DNA from: Gammaproteobacteria bacterium
Lineage (GTDB): Bacteria; Pseudomonadota; Gammaproteobacteria; Steroidobacterales; Rariloculaceae
Direction of reading: 5' to 3'
DNA length: 64,000 bases
Assembly (NCBI GenBank): GCA_022825505.1
Contig: JAJDWR010000073.1
Span: forward strand, 178,390-242,389
In this document: in pieces, positions 46,428 to 55,082 of the stretch
How positions within the stretch are numbered: position 1 is the stretch's first letter
How the letters are laid out: each line of letters starts with the position of its first letter
Program-made: the position numbers and the translations under genes
Notes under the pieces: model-generated
What the model saw: the letters and a program-made list of their open reading frames with translations, nothing else
Databases searched by the model: none
Told to the model about the DNA's origin: nothing

Positions 46428-47075
46428 TTATTCCCCGATCTGTTCCGCGGATGCGCCGATCTGTGCCGATGGTTCGCCGAGTTGTGCCGCGGACTCGACG
46501 ACCGGTGCCGCGGCTTCGGCGACTTGTGACGGGGATTGGAACGTGGCGCGCATGTAGTTGATGACGTGCCAGCGCTCTTCCACGCTGAGAGCGTCGCGGT
46601 AGTAGGGCATCGTCACGCGCCCGCGGGTGATGGTGAAGAACAACTGGCCGTCGCCCTGGTCCTGGGTATAGGCGTCGTTCATGTCCACCGGCGAGGTTGC
46701 CAGCAGCAAACCAACCGGCCCGTCTCCGCGCCCTTCCGGGCCATGACACACCATGCAGTTGATCTCGTACAGGTACTGGCCGAAAGCCACCGACTCGGGT
46801 GTCGCGGGGATGGGGTTCTCCAGCAGTACGGCGGCATCCTTGGCTTCGAACATCCCCGCTTCCGTGACAGGCGTGGGCATCGTCTCGCCGCCTGCCACCG
46901 GAACGCCCGCGGCGTCCATCGGCGCCTCGGATTCCTGCGGCTTGGCCGACGGCTGGTCGACCATGTCCTTGTCCCAGGGAAACGCTCCGGCAACCGCCGT
47001 CAGGCTCAACAATACGGGAAGAGCAATCACATGACTCGAACGTTTCGCGGCGGCCGCCGGACTTGATCTCTTCAT
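46428..47075 (-). CDS. actE: Alternative complex III monohaem cytochrome ActE
   Basis: 215 residues from ATG 47075 with a Sec signal (RSSHVIALPVLLSLTAVAG); a GTG at 47138 overlapping the actD stop is the alternative. DKDMVDQPSAKPQE matches the conserved start of mature ActE, usually preceded by a lipobox cysteine that is missing here. Haem motif CMVCH in YEINCMVCHGPEGRGDG and the Met ligand near RVTMPYY. The C-terminus is an Ala/Gln/Glu-rich tail with repeated AQIG/EQIG units. Probably hands electrons to the oxidase. Confidence 0.9.
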   Translation of the reverse strand: MKRSSPAAAAKRSSHVIALPVLLSLTAVAGAFPWDKDMVDQPSAKPQESEAPMDAAGVPVAGGETMPTPVTEAGMFEAKDAAVLLENPIPATPESVAFGQYLYEINCMVCHGPEGRGDGPVGLLLATSPVDMNDAYTQDQGDGQLFFTITRGRVTMPYYRDALSVEERWHVINYMRATFQSPSQVAEAAAPVVESAAQLGEPSAQIGASAEQIGE

Positions 47076-47134
47076 GGCAGCTGCGACGCCCGACCGTATC
47101 AAGACAACCGCCAGGCTCGCTGGATGCAAGGTCG

Positions 47135-47641
47135 TCACTCCGTCACCTCCCGGACCTCCTCGGCGCCGGCGCCGCGAAGGATCGCCGCCGCCCGTTCGAA
47201 CACACTCTGGTCCTCGCAAGGCACCGCCACGGCAAACTTGTCCACGGCCGCCTCGGGAACGTAGATGCGATCGCGAAACGCCGGAAACCGGGCGCTGACG
47301 AGGAAGCCGATGACCGTGGCCAGGATGCCGAAAAGGATCGTCATCTCGTAGGTGATGATCAGGAACGGCGGCCAGGTGATGATCGGCCGCCCTCCCGTGG
47401 GATGCACGTACAGTACCGCGGTGCCCGCGGCCAGCGCGAATCCGCCGAGGCCGCCGAACAACGCACCGAAGAACGTGAAGCGCTTGATCACGGATTTCTT
47501 CTCGCCCAGCACCTCCTCCGCCGTCTCAAGCGGAATCGGCGAAATCACCGAGGGCTGGCCGAACCCGCTGCCCTTCAGCTCGCCCGCGGCGGCGAGCGCT
47601 TCGGACGGCGTCCCGAAAAGGCCTAATGCGTGGGTTGCCAT
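47135..47641 (-). CDS. actD: Alternative complex III subunit ActD (DUF3341)
   Basis: 168 residues with two central transmembrane helices (FFGALFGGLGGFALAAG and YEMTILFGILATVIGFLV) and the DUF3341 pattern: THALGLFGTPSEALAAAGEL at the front and a soluble end (VAVPCEDQSVFERAAAIL). Structural subunit on the membrane face. Overlaps actC by 19 bases. Confidence 0.9.
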   Translation of the reverse strand: MATHALGLFGTPSEALAAAGELKGSGFGQPSVISPIPLETAEEVLGEKKSVIKRFTFFGALFGGLGGFALAAGTAVLYVHPTGGRPIITWPPFLIITYEMTILFGILATVIGFLVSARFPAFRDRIYVPEAAVDKFAVAVPCEDQSVFERAAAILRGAGAEEVREVTE

Positions 47642-48996
47642 TCGGGCTCTCCGGTCGGGGTGTCGGGTTCGGGTTCGGGTTCGGGCAGCGTCTCCTTGAC
47701 CTCGTAGATGGACACGCTGGGGAAGATCTTCACGAAAATGAGGAACAGCGTGATGAACATGGCCACCGAGCCCACGATGATCGAAAGCTCGACCAGGCTC
47801 GGTACGTAGAGCCCCCAGGCGTCGGGCAGGTACTGGCGAGACAGCGACGTGCCGACGATCAGGAAGCGCTCGGTGTACATGCCGATGTTGATCAGGATGG
47901 ACAGGATCAGCATCGGGACGAACGACGTACGGAACCGCTTCGAGATCATCAGCAACGGCGCCACCGCGCAGAACAGGATCATCTCCCAGTACAGCGGCGC
48001 GTAGTAGCCGAACAGCCGGTACCGGATGGCCTCGCCCTCCGTGGACGTGCCGCCGTACCAGCCCGAGAAGATCTCCACGATGTTGATATAGGTCCAGATG
48101 AGCGACAGGACCAGGAGCAGTTTCCCGAGATTATCGAAATGTACTTTAGTAATATACTGTTCAAAGTTCATGTATTTTCTTAAGAAGTACATCACGGTCA
48201 CGATCCCTGCCGTGCCTGAATAGATGGCGCCCACGACGAAGTATGGTGCGAAGATGGTCTGATGCAGCGCCGGCACGATGGACAACGCAAAGTCCCAGGA
48301 CACGATGCTGTGCACCGAAACCGCCAGCGGGATGATGAGCACGGCCAGGAACGTGTAGGCCCAGCGCAGGCGGTGCCATTCGAGATCCGTGCCGCGCCAG
48401 CCCAGTGAAAGTATGACGTACATGTGATGCCGCCAGCCCGTGGTGCGGTCCCTGACGGCGGCGAAATCCGGAATCGAGCCCATGTAGATGAAGATGGAAC
48501 TGCCCGTCAGGTAGGTGGTGATCGCCATCACGTCGAACATCAGCGGTGAGCGGAAGTTCGGCCACATCTCCATCTGGTTGGGGTACGGCACGGCCCAGTG
48601 GATAAACCAGGGCCGGCCCACGTGCACCATGACCATCATCGCCGCCACCATCAACGAAAACAGCGTCATGGCCTCGGCGCTGCGGTACATGGCCTTGCGC
48701 CACTCGCTGTTGGTAATGTGCAGCACGCAGGACAGCAGCGTTCCGGAGTGGCTCAGGCCGATCCAGAAAATGAAGCTGGCGAGGTAGGTGCCCCATACCG
48801 AGGGGTGGTTGACCCCGGCCGCCCCGATTCCGTAGTAAAGCTGGTAGAACCAGGGGAAAAAGAAGCACGCCAGCATGACCGCGATGGAGCACGCCAACGT
48901 GATGTAGTACTTCGAACCCGTCTCCACCAGGGAACGGACGACGTCCCGGTTGACGTCGGCGTAACTCAGTTCCTGTGGCCGCGCGTCAGACGACAT
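47623..48996 (-). CDS. actC: Alternative complex III membrane subunit ActC (NrfD family)
   Basis: 457 residues, ten predicted helices, NrfD/PsrC family quinol-binding subunit. VNHPSVWGTYLASFIFWIGL and HITNSEWRKAMYRSAEAMT are family motifs. C-terminal Pro-Glu repeats (PEPEPEP). Bases about 48128-48190 form an AT-rich rare-codon patch (TTA, AGA, ATT, ACT, GTA), as in gyrA and mupP, although the residues (KYMNFEQYITKVHFDNLG) look normal. Start overlaps actB2. Confidence 0.93.
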   Translation of the reverse strand: MSSDARPQELSYADVNRDVVRSLVETGSKYYITLACSIAVMLACFFFPWFYQLYYGIGAAGVNHPSVWGTYLASFIFWIGLSHSGTLLSCVLHITNSEWRKAMYRSAEAMTLFSLMVAAMMVMVHVGRPWFIHWAVPYPNQMEMWPNFRSPLMFDVMAITTYLTGSSIFIYMGSIPDFAAVRDRTTGWRHHMYVILSLGWRGTDLEWHRLRWAYTFLAVLIIPLAVSVHSIVSWDFALSIVPALHQTIFAPYFVVGAIYSGTAGIVTVMYFLRKYMNFEQYITKVHFDNLGKLLLVLSLIWTYINIVEIFSGWYGGTSTEGEAIRYRLFGYYAPLYWEMILFCAVAPLLMISKRFRTSFVPMLILSILINIGMYTERFLIVGTSLSRQYLPDAWGLYVPSLVELSIIVGSVAMFITLFLIFVKIFPSVSIYEVKETLPEPEPEPDTPTGEPEWQPTH

Positions 48997-49753
48997 CGCC
49001 TTCCACCTTCCTGAGGTAGACCACGGACGGCGCCGTGTTCAGATCTTCCAGTACATGGTAGGCCCGCTCGTCGCTCATGATTTGCGACACCTGGCTCTCC
49101 GGGTCGTTGCGGTCGCCGAATGCCATCGCTTCGGTGGGGCAGGTCTGCACGCAGGCCGGCTGAACCTCGCCGTCCTGCACGCGCCGGCCGCCCTCGTCCT
49201 TGGCCACGTCCTTGGCCTGGCGGATACGCTGTATGCAGAACGAGCATTTCTCCATCACGCCCTTTTCCCGCACGGATACGTCGGGATTCAACTGTTGTTC
49301 CAGCGGCGCGTCCCAGTGATGGTTGTTGTAATTGAAGTAACGCACCTCGTAGGGGCAGTACACGGCACACGATCGGGTACCGATGCAGCGGTTGTAGACC
49401 TGGGCGTTGAGGCCGTCCTGGTTGTGGTAGGTCGCACTCACAGGACAGACCGTTTCGCAGGGCGCCGCATCGCAGTGCTGGCAGAGCATCGGGATGAAGC
49501 GCAGCTTGACGTCCGGAAAATCGCCTTCCCAGTATTTCTCGATTCGGATCCACTGCATCTCACGGCCGCGGGCCAGCGCGTCCTCGCCGACGATGGGGAT
49601 ATTGTTCTCGGCTTGGCAGGCGGTGACGCACGCGCCGCAACCGGTGCACCGGTCCAGGTCGACCGTCATCGTCCAGTGGTAGTCGAACGAATCGTAGTAG
49701 CCGGGCTCCCGGTACTCCCGCCAACTGGCCAGAAAATCGTCGATGAAGCTCAT
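48986..49753 (-). CDS. actB2: Alternative complex III iron-sulphur subunit (ActB C-terminal half as a separate gene)
   Basis: 255 residues from ATG 49753. Ferredoxin-type subunit with four cysteine groups: DRCTGCGACVTACQAEN, LCQHCDAAPCETVCPV, YNRCIGTRSCAVYCPYEVRY and KCSFCIQRI ... CVQTCPTEAM. In most ACIII this forms the C-terminal part of a fused ActB; here it is a separate ORF overlapping actB1 by four bases (ATGA). Forms the electron wire between quinol site and cytochromes. Confidence 0.9.
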   Translation of the reverse strand: MSFIDDFLASWREYREPGYYDSFDYHWTMTVDLDRCTGCGACVTACQAENNIPIVGEDALARGREMQWIRIEKYWEGDFPDVKLRFIPMLCQHCDAAPCETVCPVSATYHNQDGLNAQVYNRCIGTRSCAVYCPYEVRYFNYNNHHWDAPLEQQLNPDVSVREKGVMEKCSFCIQRIRQAKDVAKDEGGRRVQDGEVQPACVQTCPTEAMAFGDRNDPESQVSQIMSDERAYHVLEDLNTAPSVVYLRKVEGDVV

Positions 49754-52266
49754 GCCGGTTCCACCGTGATTGGAATACTGCGCAGATTCGTGCTGGCGTG
49801 CTCTTCCTCGCCCGAAGCCGTGGTCTGGATGATCCCCCTGCCCAGATCCCGCGACAGGCCGCTGGTGCGTACGAGATTGGCGCGCCGGCCGGTGGGATTG
49901 AGCCGCACGCGGGTGGCATTCCAAGCCAGCCCCCCGGTCTCGGCATCCATCTGCGAGGCCAGGATTTCGATGGGGTTGGAGCCGCGGCCGGCGGCGTAAC
50001 GGCCGTACTCGGTGTGACCCTGCCCGATGGGCATTGCGACCACGTTCGGCATGATCCCGGGGTAAGTCAGGACCGGTGCGGAAATGGTTCCGCTGGGCGA
50101 CTCGATGTCCACCAGGTCGCCGTCCCGCAATCCCATTTCCTCTGCCGTGGCCGGATTGATTTCAAGCCACGAACCGTAGACGACGCTGGTCAGCGGATCG
50201 GGCAACTCCTGCATCCATGGCAGGTTCGCGCCGCTGCCGTCGTGCATGGTCTCTGTCAGGTAGGGCTGCAGGATGAAGGGGTAGCTTTCGCTCGATCCGG
50301 CAAACTCGGGCGCGTCCACGCCAATTGTATCGATGACCGAGGCATCCACCGTGACCGGCCCGGGATCGGCGCGGGTATTCTCGCCCCATACGCCGGCCCG
50401 CAGGAGAGAATTCCAGAATTCGTCGAAGGCATCGGGCATCCAGCCGGCCGGATCCGGGTCCGCGGCCACTGCAGCGTCCTCCGCGGGAACACTCTCGGCA
50501 ACCGCGGTGGAGTCTTCGGCGGCATCCACCTGGGCGTCCTCTGCGGCATCCGCCTGGGCGCCTTCGGCGGCAACCGCCGGGACATCCTCGGCAGCATCCG
50601 CCTGGGCGCCCTGGGCGGCATCCGCCGCGTCGTCCTGTACATCAGTCGCGGCATCTTCCTCGGGAGCCGCACCGTCCGATTCAAATATGCCTCGCCACCG
50701 ATCCCGCAGATATTCCTCCGTCGAGGCCCAGGAGAGCCCGCCGTCCGGGTTCGCCGCGGAGGCGACCATCATCAGCGTATCTCCCGTGTCGCGGGTATCG
50801 TAGAGCGGCGAAACCACCGGCTGGGAAATGGCGCCGGCCCGGAACCCCACGCCGGGCTCGGGGAAATTGTCGCCCCAGCTCTCGAGCCAGGTATGGCTCG
50901 GCAGGACCAGGTCGGCCATGGCCGTAGTCTCGTCCATGAAGCTCGACAGGCTGACGATGAGGGGAATTTCGGCCAGCGCTTCCCTGATGCCTGACGCGGC
51001 CGGGAGCGAGAACACAGGGTTTGTCTGGTTGACGATCAATACCTGGATCCGGCCCTGCCGGGCATCGTCGGCGAGCGCGAGCATCGAACGGTGACTGGCG
51101 TGGCGTGCGGCGGCACCCTGCCCTGCCACGGGTTCGGGATTGAATATCAGGCCGCCCTCGACACCGAGATTCCCGGCCAGGTAGTTGAGCGCAGTGATGG
51201 CGGTCAGCGCGCTGGTGCCGTTGCTGTGCCGGGCCGCGCCGTCTCCGCCGATAGCCAGGCTCGGTCGCGATTCCGCAAAGGTATCGGCCAGCCGTGTAAT
51301 GGTCTCCGCGGCGATGCCGGTCTGTTCTGCCGCCGCATCGGCGGAATAAGGCGCCAGCGCTGCCGCCCAGGCGTCGCTGTCCTCGCCCTGGTAAACGCCC
51401 TGACTGACAATCCGGTTGGCCATGGCCAGCGCGAGAATGCCTTCGGTACCCGGATTGGCGGGAATCCACTCATCGGCCGCCGCCCCGCTCACCGTCATCC
51501 TCGGCTCGATCTGAACGAACCGCCCCCTTCCGCCGTCTCCGCCCTGGCGACTTCGTCCGAAGCCCAGACCATGATGGACCGGGGACAACCAGGTGCCCAG
51601 GTAATCCGCACCGAAGGAGACCAGGTAATGCGTGTTGCCGAGATCGAAATAGGGAAGCTGCGCCGCCCCGAACAACCGGTTCATCGCCGCCATCAGTTCA
51701 TGGGGGTGGTCGTAGTCGTAGTACACCAGCCGGTCCGAGCCCACGGAGGTCACGAACTGCTCGAACAGTCCATGCATGTGCCCGCCAACGCCTGCGCTCA
51801 GGAGGCATACGGAGTCGCCCTGCCCGTTGGTGCGCAGTTCGCCCAGGCGTCCTGAAAGCTGCGCCAGGCCTTCGGTCCAGGTCAGGGGCAGCCAATCACC
51901 GGATCCGCGCTCCCCCGTCTGCCGCAACGGCGTGGTGACGCGATCCGGGTTGTAGAGTACCTGCAGCCCGGCCTGTCCCCTGGCGCACAAGCGCCCCTGG
52001 CTCACCGGATGGCTCGGGTTACCCTCGATCTTCTTGGCACGGCCCTCGAGGGTGCGCACGCTGATGCCGCAGCCCGCCGAGCACATGGAGCACACCGTGT
52101 TGTACCAGGTGGCGATGCCCGGACTGAAATCTTCGGGCGGCGTCGGATAGGGAACCAGGTTTTCCACCGGGTGCTTGATCGCCTCGCGCAGCATGAACCC
52201 GGCGCCGGTGCCCACGCCGCCGGCGCCCACCAGTTTCAGGAAGTCTCTGCGGTCAATGCTGGCCAT
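49750..52266 (-). CDS. actB1: Alternative complex III molybdopterin-oxidoreductase-like subunit (ActB N-terminal half)
   Basis: 838 residues. Tat signal IDRRDFLKLVGAGGVGTGAG. A complete Cys motif for a [4Fe-4S] cluster is kept: CSMCSAGCG, then a fourth Cys in GRLCARGQAG; several characterised ACIII ActB1 domains lack such ligands. The fold continues through NRLFGAAQLPYFDLG, SFGADYLGTWLSP and a C-terminal MopB-like domain (GDLVDIESPSG). Around residues 520-600 is an Ala/Asp/Glu-rich, repeat-like insert (AQADAAED units; bases 50470-50680). Whether it binds molybdenum is unknown. Confidence 0.88.
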   Translation of the reverse strand: MASIDRRDFLKLVGAGGVGTGAGFMLREAIKHPVENLVPYPTPPEDFSPGIATWYNTVCSMCSAGCGISVRTLEGRAKKIEGNPSHPVSQGRLCARGQAGLQVLYNPDRVTTPLRQTGERGSGDWLPLTWTEGLAQLSGRLGELRTNGQGDSVCLLSAGVGGHMHGLFEQFVTSVGSDRLVYYDYDHPHELMAAMNRLFGAAQLPYFDLGNTHYLVSFGADYLGTWLSPVHHGLGFGRSRQGGDGGRGRFVQIEPRMTVSGAAADEWIPANPGTEGILALAMANRIVSQGVYQGEDSDAWAAALAPYSADAAAEQTGIAAETITRLADTFAESRPSLAIGGDGAARHSNGTSALTAITALNYLAGNLGVEGGLIFNPEPVAGQGAAARHASHRSMLALADDARQGRIQVLIVNQTNPVFSLPAASGIREALAEIPLIVSLSSFMDETTAMADLVLPSHTWLESWGDNFPEPGVGFRAGAISQPVVSPLYDTRDTGDTLMMVASAANPDGGLSWASTEEYLRDRWRGIFESDGAAPEEDAATDVQDDAADAAQGAQADAAEDVPAVAAEGAQADAAEDAQVDAAEDSTAVAESVPAEDAAVAADPDPAGWMPDAFDEFWNSLLRAGVWGENTRADPGPVTVDASVIDTIGVDAPEFAGSSESYPFILQPYLTETMHDGSGANLPWMQELPDPLTSVVYGSWLEINPATAEEMGLRDGDLVDIESPSGTISAPVLTYPGIMPNVVAMPIGQGHTEYGRYAAGRGSNPIEILASQMDAETGGLAWNATRVRLNPTGRRANLVRTSGLSRDLGRGIIQTTASGEEEHASTNLRSIPITVEPA

Positions 52267-52287
52267 CTGGTTACCCCTGTCCCCGGT

Positions 52288-52827
52288 TCACTTGTGGCAG
52301 GTCAGGCAATCGAGCCCGAACTCCACCTGGTGATCCTTGTGGCATGTCAGGCACAGACCCATCTCCACCGGCGCCTGCCTTGAAACCACGTCCATGGTTT
52401 CCACCGGGCCGTGGCACTCCTGGCACTCCAGTCCGGCGGCCACATGGCGATTGTGCGGGAAGTGGACGAAATCCGGCAGATCGTGGACCTTGACCCAGGG
52501 AATCGGCTCCTGGTTCTGCCAGTACTCCATGACCAGCCTGATCTGCGGGCGATCCGGCACAACGAGTTCGTGGCAGCCGACGCACTTGCTCACCGGCGGT
52601 ACGCCCGCGGAGGCGGACTTGCGCGCGTTCGTATGGCAATAGAGGCAGTCGATCTGATAAAGCCCGGCGTGAATCTGATGGCTGAAATCGATCGGCTGCA
52701 GCGGTTCGGTGCCAGGCACGAACGTTCTGTTGAGCCAGTAGCCGAACAGCAGGCCCACGAACGCGGTCCCGACGATCATGGCCGTCGGCCGGAGCAGCTT
52801 CAGTGTGGGTACAAGCGATACGCCCAT
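52288..52827 (-). CDS. actA: Alternative complex III pentahaem cytochrome ActA
   Basis: 179 residues. One N-terminal membrane anchor (TAMIVGTAFVGLLFGYWLN), then five CxxCH haem motifs: CLYCH, CVGCH, CQECH, CLTCH and CLTCH. FSHQIHAGLYQIDCLYCH and FPHNRHVAAGLECQECHGP are typical of ActA. Periplasmic electron-transfer subunit. Its ATG abuts the GldC stop; first act gene. Confidence 0.92.
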   Translation of the reverse strand: MGVSLVPTLKLLRPTAMIVGTAFVGLLFGYWLNRTFVPGTEPLQPIDFSHQIHAGLYQIDCLYCHTNARKSASAGVPPVSKCVGCHELVVPDRPQIRLVMEYWQNQEPIPWVKVHDLPDFVHFPHNRHVAAGLECQECHGPVETMDVVSRQAPVEMGLCLTCHKDHQVEFGLDCLTCHK

Positions 52828-53232
52828 CTATCCGTCGCTCCGTTGTTCGGCCATGGCGACCAGGTCCACCAGCTTCCCCTGGCGCCCGTTGGCGGCGCCG
52901 TTGCCCACCAGCCCGACGGAGCCGCCGAAGCGCTCGCCGAACTCGTGGATGAGCTTCGCCAGCTCACGGTTTCGCGTGGCGCGTTGATAGGTTTCGGCCA
53001 TCTGGTGAAACGTCTGGTAGAAAAAGAGATTCATGTCGTCGACGGTGGTTTCCTTAGCCCACAGATCGATCGCCGCCATGGTTCGGCGCTCGGCGTCCCA
53101 CAGCGACAACATCATGGACTGGCACGGCGTCGGACCGTCCGACTTCGCCTCCGAAGCCTCCCAGGCGATCGCCGTGGGCACGTTGTCCCGGTCGAGATCG
53201 ACGGTCAGCCTGATTTCCGCGGTTCTTGACAT
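52828..53232 (-). CDS. gldC: GldC-like protein
   Basis: 134 residues from ATG 53232. The pattern AEIRLTVDLDRDNVPTAIAW, SMMLSLWDAERRTMAAIDLW and DMNLFFYQTFHQMAETYQRA matches GldC, a small soluble protein known from gliding-motility loci of Bacteroidetes. No other gld or type IX secretion genes are nearby. It directly precedes actA with no gap, so it is likely co-expressed with ACIII and may serve the complex rather than motility. Confidence 0.75.
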   Translation of the reverse strand: MSRTAEIRLTVDLDRDNVPTAIAWEASEAKSDGPTPCQSMMLSLWDAERRTMAAIDLWAKETTVDDMNLFFYQTFHQMAETYQRATRNRELAKLIHEFGERFGGSVGLVGNGAANGRQGKLVDLVAMAEQRSDG

Positions 53233-53285
53233 CAACTCATGCTCTTGATTCGATGGAGCCTCTCTCCTGACGGACCCGTCCCAAA

Positions 53286-53483
53286 ATGCTCGACATTCTC
53301 ATCATCGCCGTGATGATCGGCATCATGGCCAGTCTCGGCGGCGGGCTGTACTTCCTGGTGCGCGACCGCGGCTCGACCCAGCGTACCGTCCAGTCGCTCA
53401 GCATTCGCGTAGCGCTGGCCATCGCCCTGCTCGCACTGCTGGCATACGGATTCGTCACTCGATTCATCGTTCCGGTTCCCTAG
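53286..53483 (+). CDS. Twin transmembrane protein, DUF2909
   Basis: 65 residues with two transmembrane helices (MLDILIIAVMIGIMASLGG and VALAIALLALLAYGFV) and the connecting LVRDRGSTQRTVQSLSIRVA, the DUF2909 pattern. In Pseudomonas-like genomes this gene lies between coxC and surf1; here it is convergent with coxC and the two stop codons share a CTAG palindrome. Role probably in oxidase biogenesis, unproven. Confidence 0.82.
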   Translation: MLDILIIAVMIGIMASLGGGLYFLVRDRGSTQRTVQSLSIRVALAIALLALLAYGFVTRFIVPVP

Positions 53484-54385
53484 AACCAGTAGACGAACGT
53501 AAACAGGAACAGCCAGACCACGTCCACGAAGTGCCAGTACCAACTGGCCGCTTCAAATGCGAAGTGGTTCTCCGGGGTGAAGTGCCCCCGGAAGATACGG
53601 ATCAGCATGACCGCCAGCATCGTCGCGCCCAGCGTGACGTGGGCGCCGTGGAATCCGGTCAGCATGAAGAAGGTGGAGCCGTAAATGCCCGCGGACAGGT
53701 TCAGGCCGAGATCCGAGTAGGCGTGGACGTACTCCACACCCTGCAGAATCAGGAAGATGATTCCCAGGGCCACTGTCAGCCCCAGCCAGGCCTGCAGCGC
53801 TCCGCGCTGGTTCTTTTTCAGCGCCCAGTGCGCGAACGTCACCGTGACACTGCTGGTGACAAGGATGACGGTATTGATGAAGGGCAGCCCCCAGGCTGCC
53901 ATCGCCTCGGTGGCGGTACCCCCGGGCGTCATGAACAGTGGCCAGGTTTCGGCGAAATCGGGCCACAGAAACAGGTGCGTCTCCAGCTTGTCGCCGGCGC
54001 CCGCAAGCCACGGCACCGAGATGAGGCGCGCATAGAACAACGCTCCGAAGAACGCCGCAAAGAACATCACTTCGGAAACGATGAACCACATCATGGCCTG
54101 ACGGTACGACTGGTCCATCAGGCCGCTTACCAAACCCTGCAGCGACTCCTTGATGACCGCCCCGAACCAGCCGATCATCATGAAGGCGATTGCGGCGAGC
54201 CCCACATAGAAGATGATCTCGCCGGAGGTACCCGTGGCCGTCAGCACCTTGTCCGTGCTCTGCTGGATGAACGTTGCCGCGCCGAAGGCGGTGATGAACA
54301 GCGCGATCGAGCCGACGATGGGCCAGATGCTGCTGTGAGGAACGTAATAGCGCGGAGTGCCGTTCGTGTCGTGAGAGTCGCTCAT
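53480..54385 (-). CDS. coxC: Cytochrome c oxidase subunit III
   Basis: 301 residues from ATG 54385. Seven transmembrane segments; MMWFIVSEVMFFAAFFGALF, GFHGAHVTLGATML and SWYWHFVDVVWLFLFTFVY are subunit III signatures. A longer upstream frame is ignored. Overlaps the ctaG stop (ATGA) and follows coxB-coxA-ctaG. Confidence 0.95.
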   Translation of the reverse strand: MSDSHDTNGTPRYYVPHSSIWPIVGSIALFITAFGAATFIQQSTDKVLTATGTSGEIIFYVGLAAIAFMMIGWFGAVIKESLQGLVSGLMDQSYRQAMMWFIVSEVMFFAAFFGALFYARLISVPWLAGAGDKLETHLFLWPDFAETWPLFMTPGGTATEAMAAWGLPFINTVILVTSSVTVTFAHWALKKNQRGALQAWLGLTVALGIIFLILQGVEYVHAYSDLGLNLSAGIYGSTFFMLTGFHGAHVTLGATMLAVMLIRIFRGHFTPENHFAFEAASWYWHFVDVVWLFLFTFVYWF

Positions 54386-55023
54386 AGGACGGAATGCTCC
54401 GAATGGTCCATCGACATCGTCCCACCGGCCGTTTCGGGCGCGCCGGACACGGGCCGGGTCCCGGTCGAAACCGGATACATCGTGTAGGAAAGGGTCAGCG
54501 TACCGATATCCGACGGCAGGTCTTCGCCGACGTAGAAATACACCGGCATGTCCATCTCCTCGCCCGCGGCCAACTCCTGCTGCGTAAAGCAGAAGCACTC
54601 GACCTTGTGGAGGTAGCGGGCGGCGTAGCCGGGGGTGACGCTCGGAACCGCCTGACCGGTAAACTCCGTGTTGGCGAAATTGCGGGCGAAATACAGCGTC
54701 TCCGTCACTTCCCCGAGTTGCAGGCGGACGCGGGTTTCGGTGGGCCTGAATTCCCACGGCATCCCCCGGCTCACATGGGCCAGGAACTGTACGGTCACCT
54801 CGCGTTCGGCGGAGCCCGAAATCGTCTGCGATGACGGTGCGGTGGCGGCTATGTTGGGCGCGGCCTCTCCTGACGTCTTGCCGTTCAGGCCGGTGATTTC
54901 ACAGAAGATGTTGTAGAGCGGTACCAGCGCGAAGGCAAAACCGAACATGCCCACCGCCACTACCGCAAGCAGCGTCGTGTGCCTGCGCAACCGCGCCTGG
55001 CGATCTGTCTGCCGGTCCGTCAC
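54382..55023 (-). CDS. ctaG: Cytochrome oxidase copper chaperone CtaG (Cox11)
   Basis: 213 residues from GTG 55023. One N-terminal membrane helix (LLAVVAVGMFGFAFALVPLY), NIFCEITGLNGKT, and the copper-binding CFCF in KVECFCFTQQ. Inserts CuB into subunit I. The C-terminus has an unusual Thr/Gly/His tail after MYPVST. Confidence 0.94.
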   Translation of the reverse strand: MTDRQTDRQARLRRHTTLLAVVAVGMFGFAFALVPLYNIFCEITGLNGKTSGEAAPNIAATAPSSQTISGSAEREVTVQFLAHVSRGMPWEFRPTETRVRLQLGEVTETLYFARNFANTEFTGQAVPSVTPGYAARYLHKVECFCFTQQELAAGEEMDMPVYFYVGEDLPSDIGTLTLSYTMYPVSTGTRPVSGAPETAGGTMSMDHSEHSVL

Positions 55024-55082
55024 AACTCCGCCCCGGCTAACCCGTCAACGAAGCAAGCAATCCTGGCGCCGATCCCCATGGT

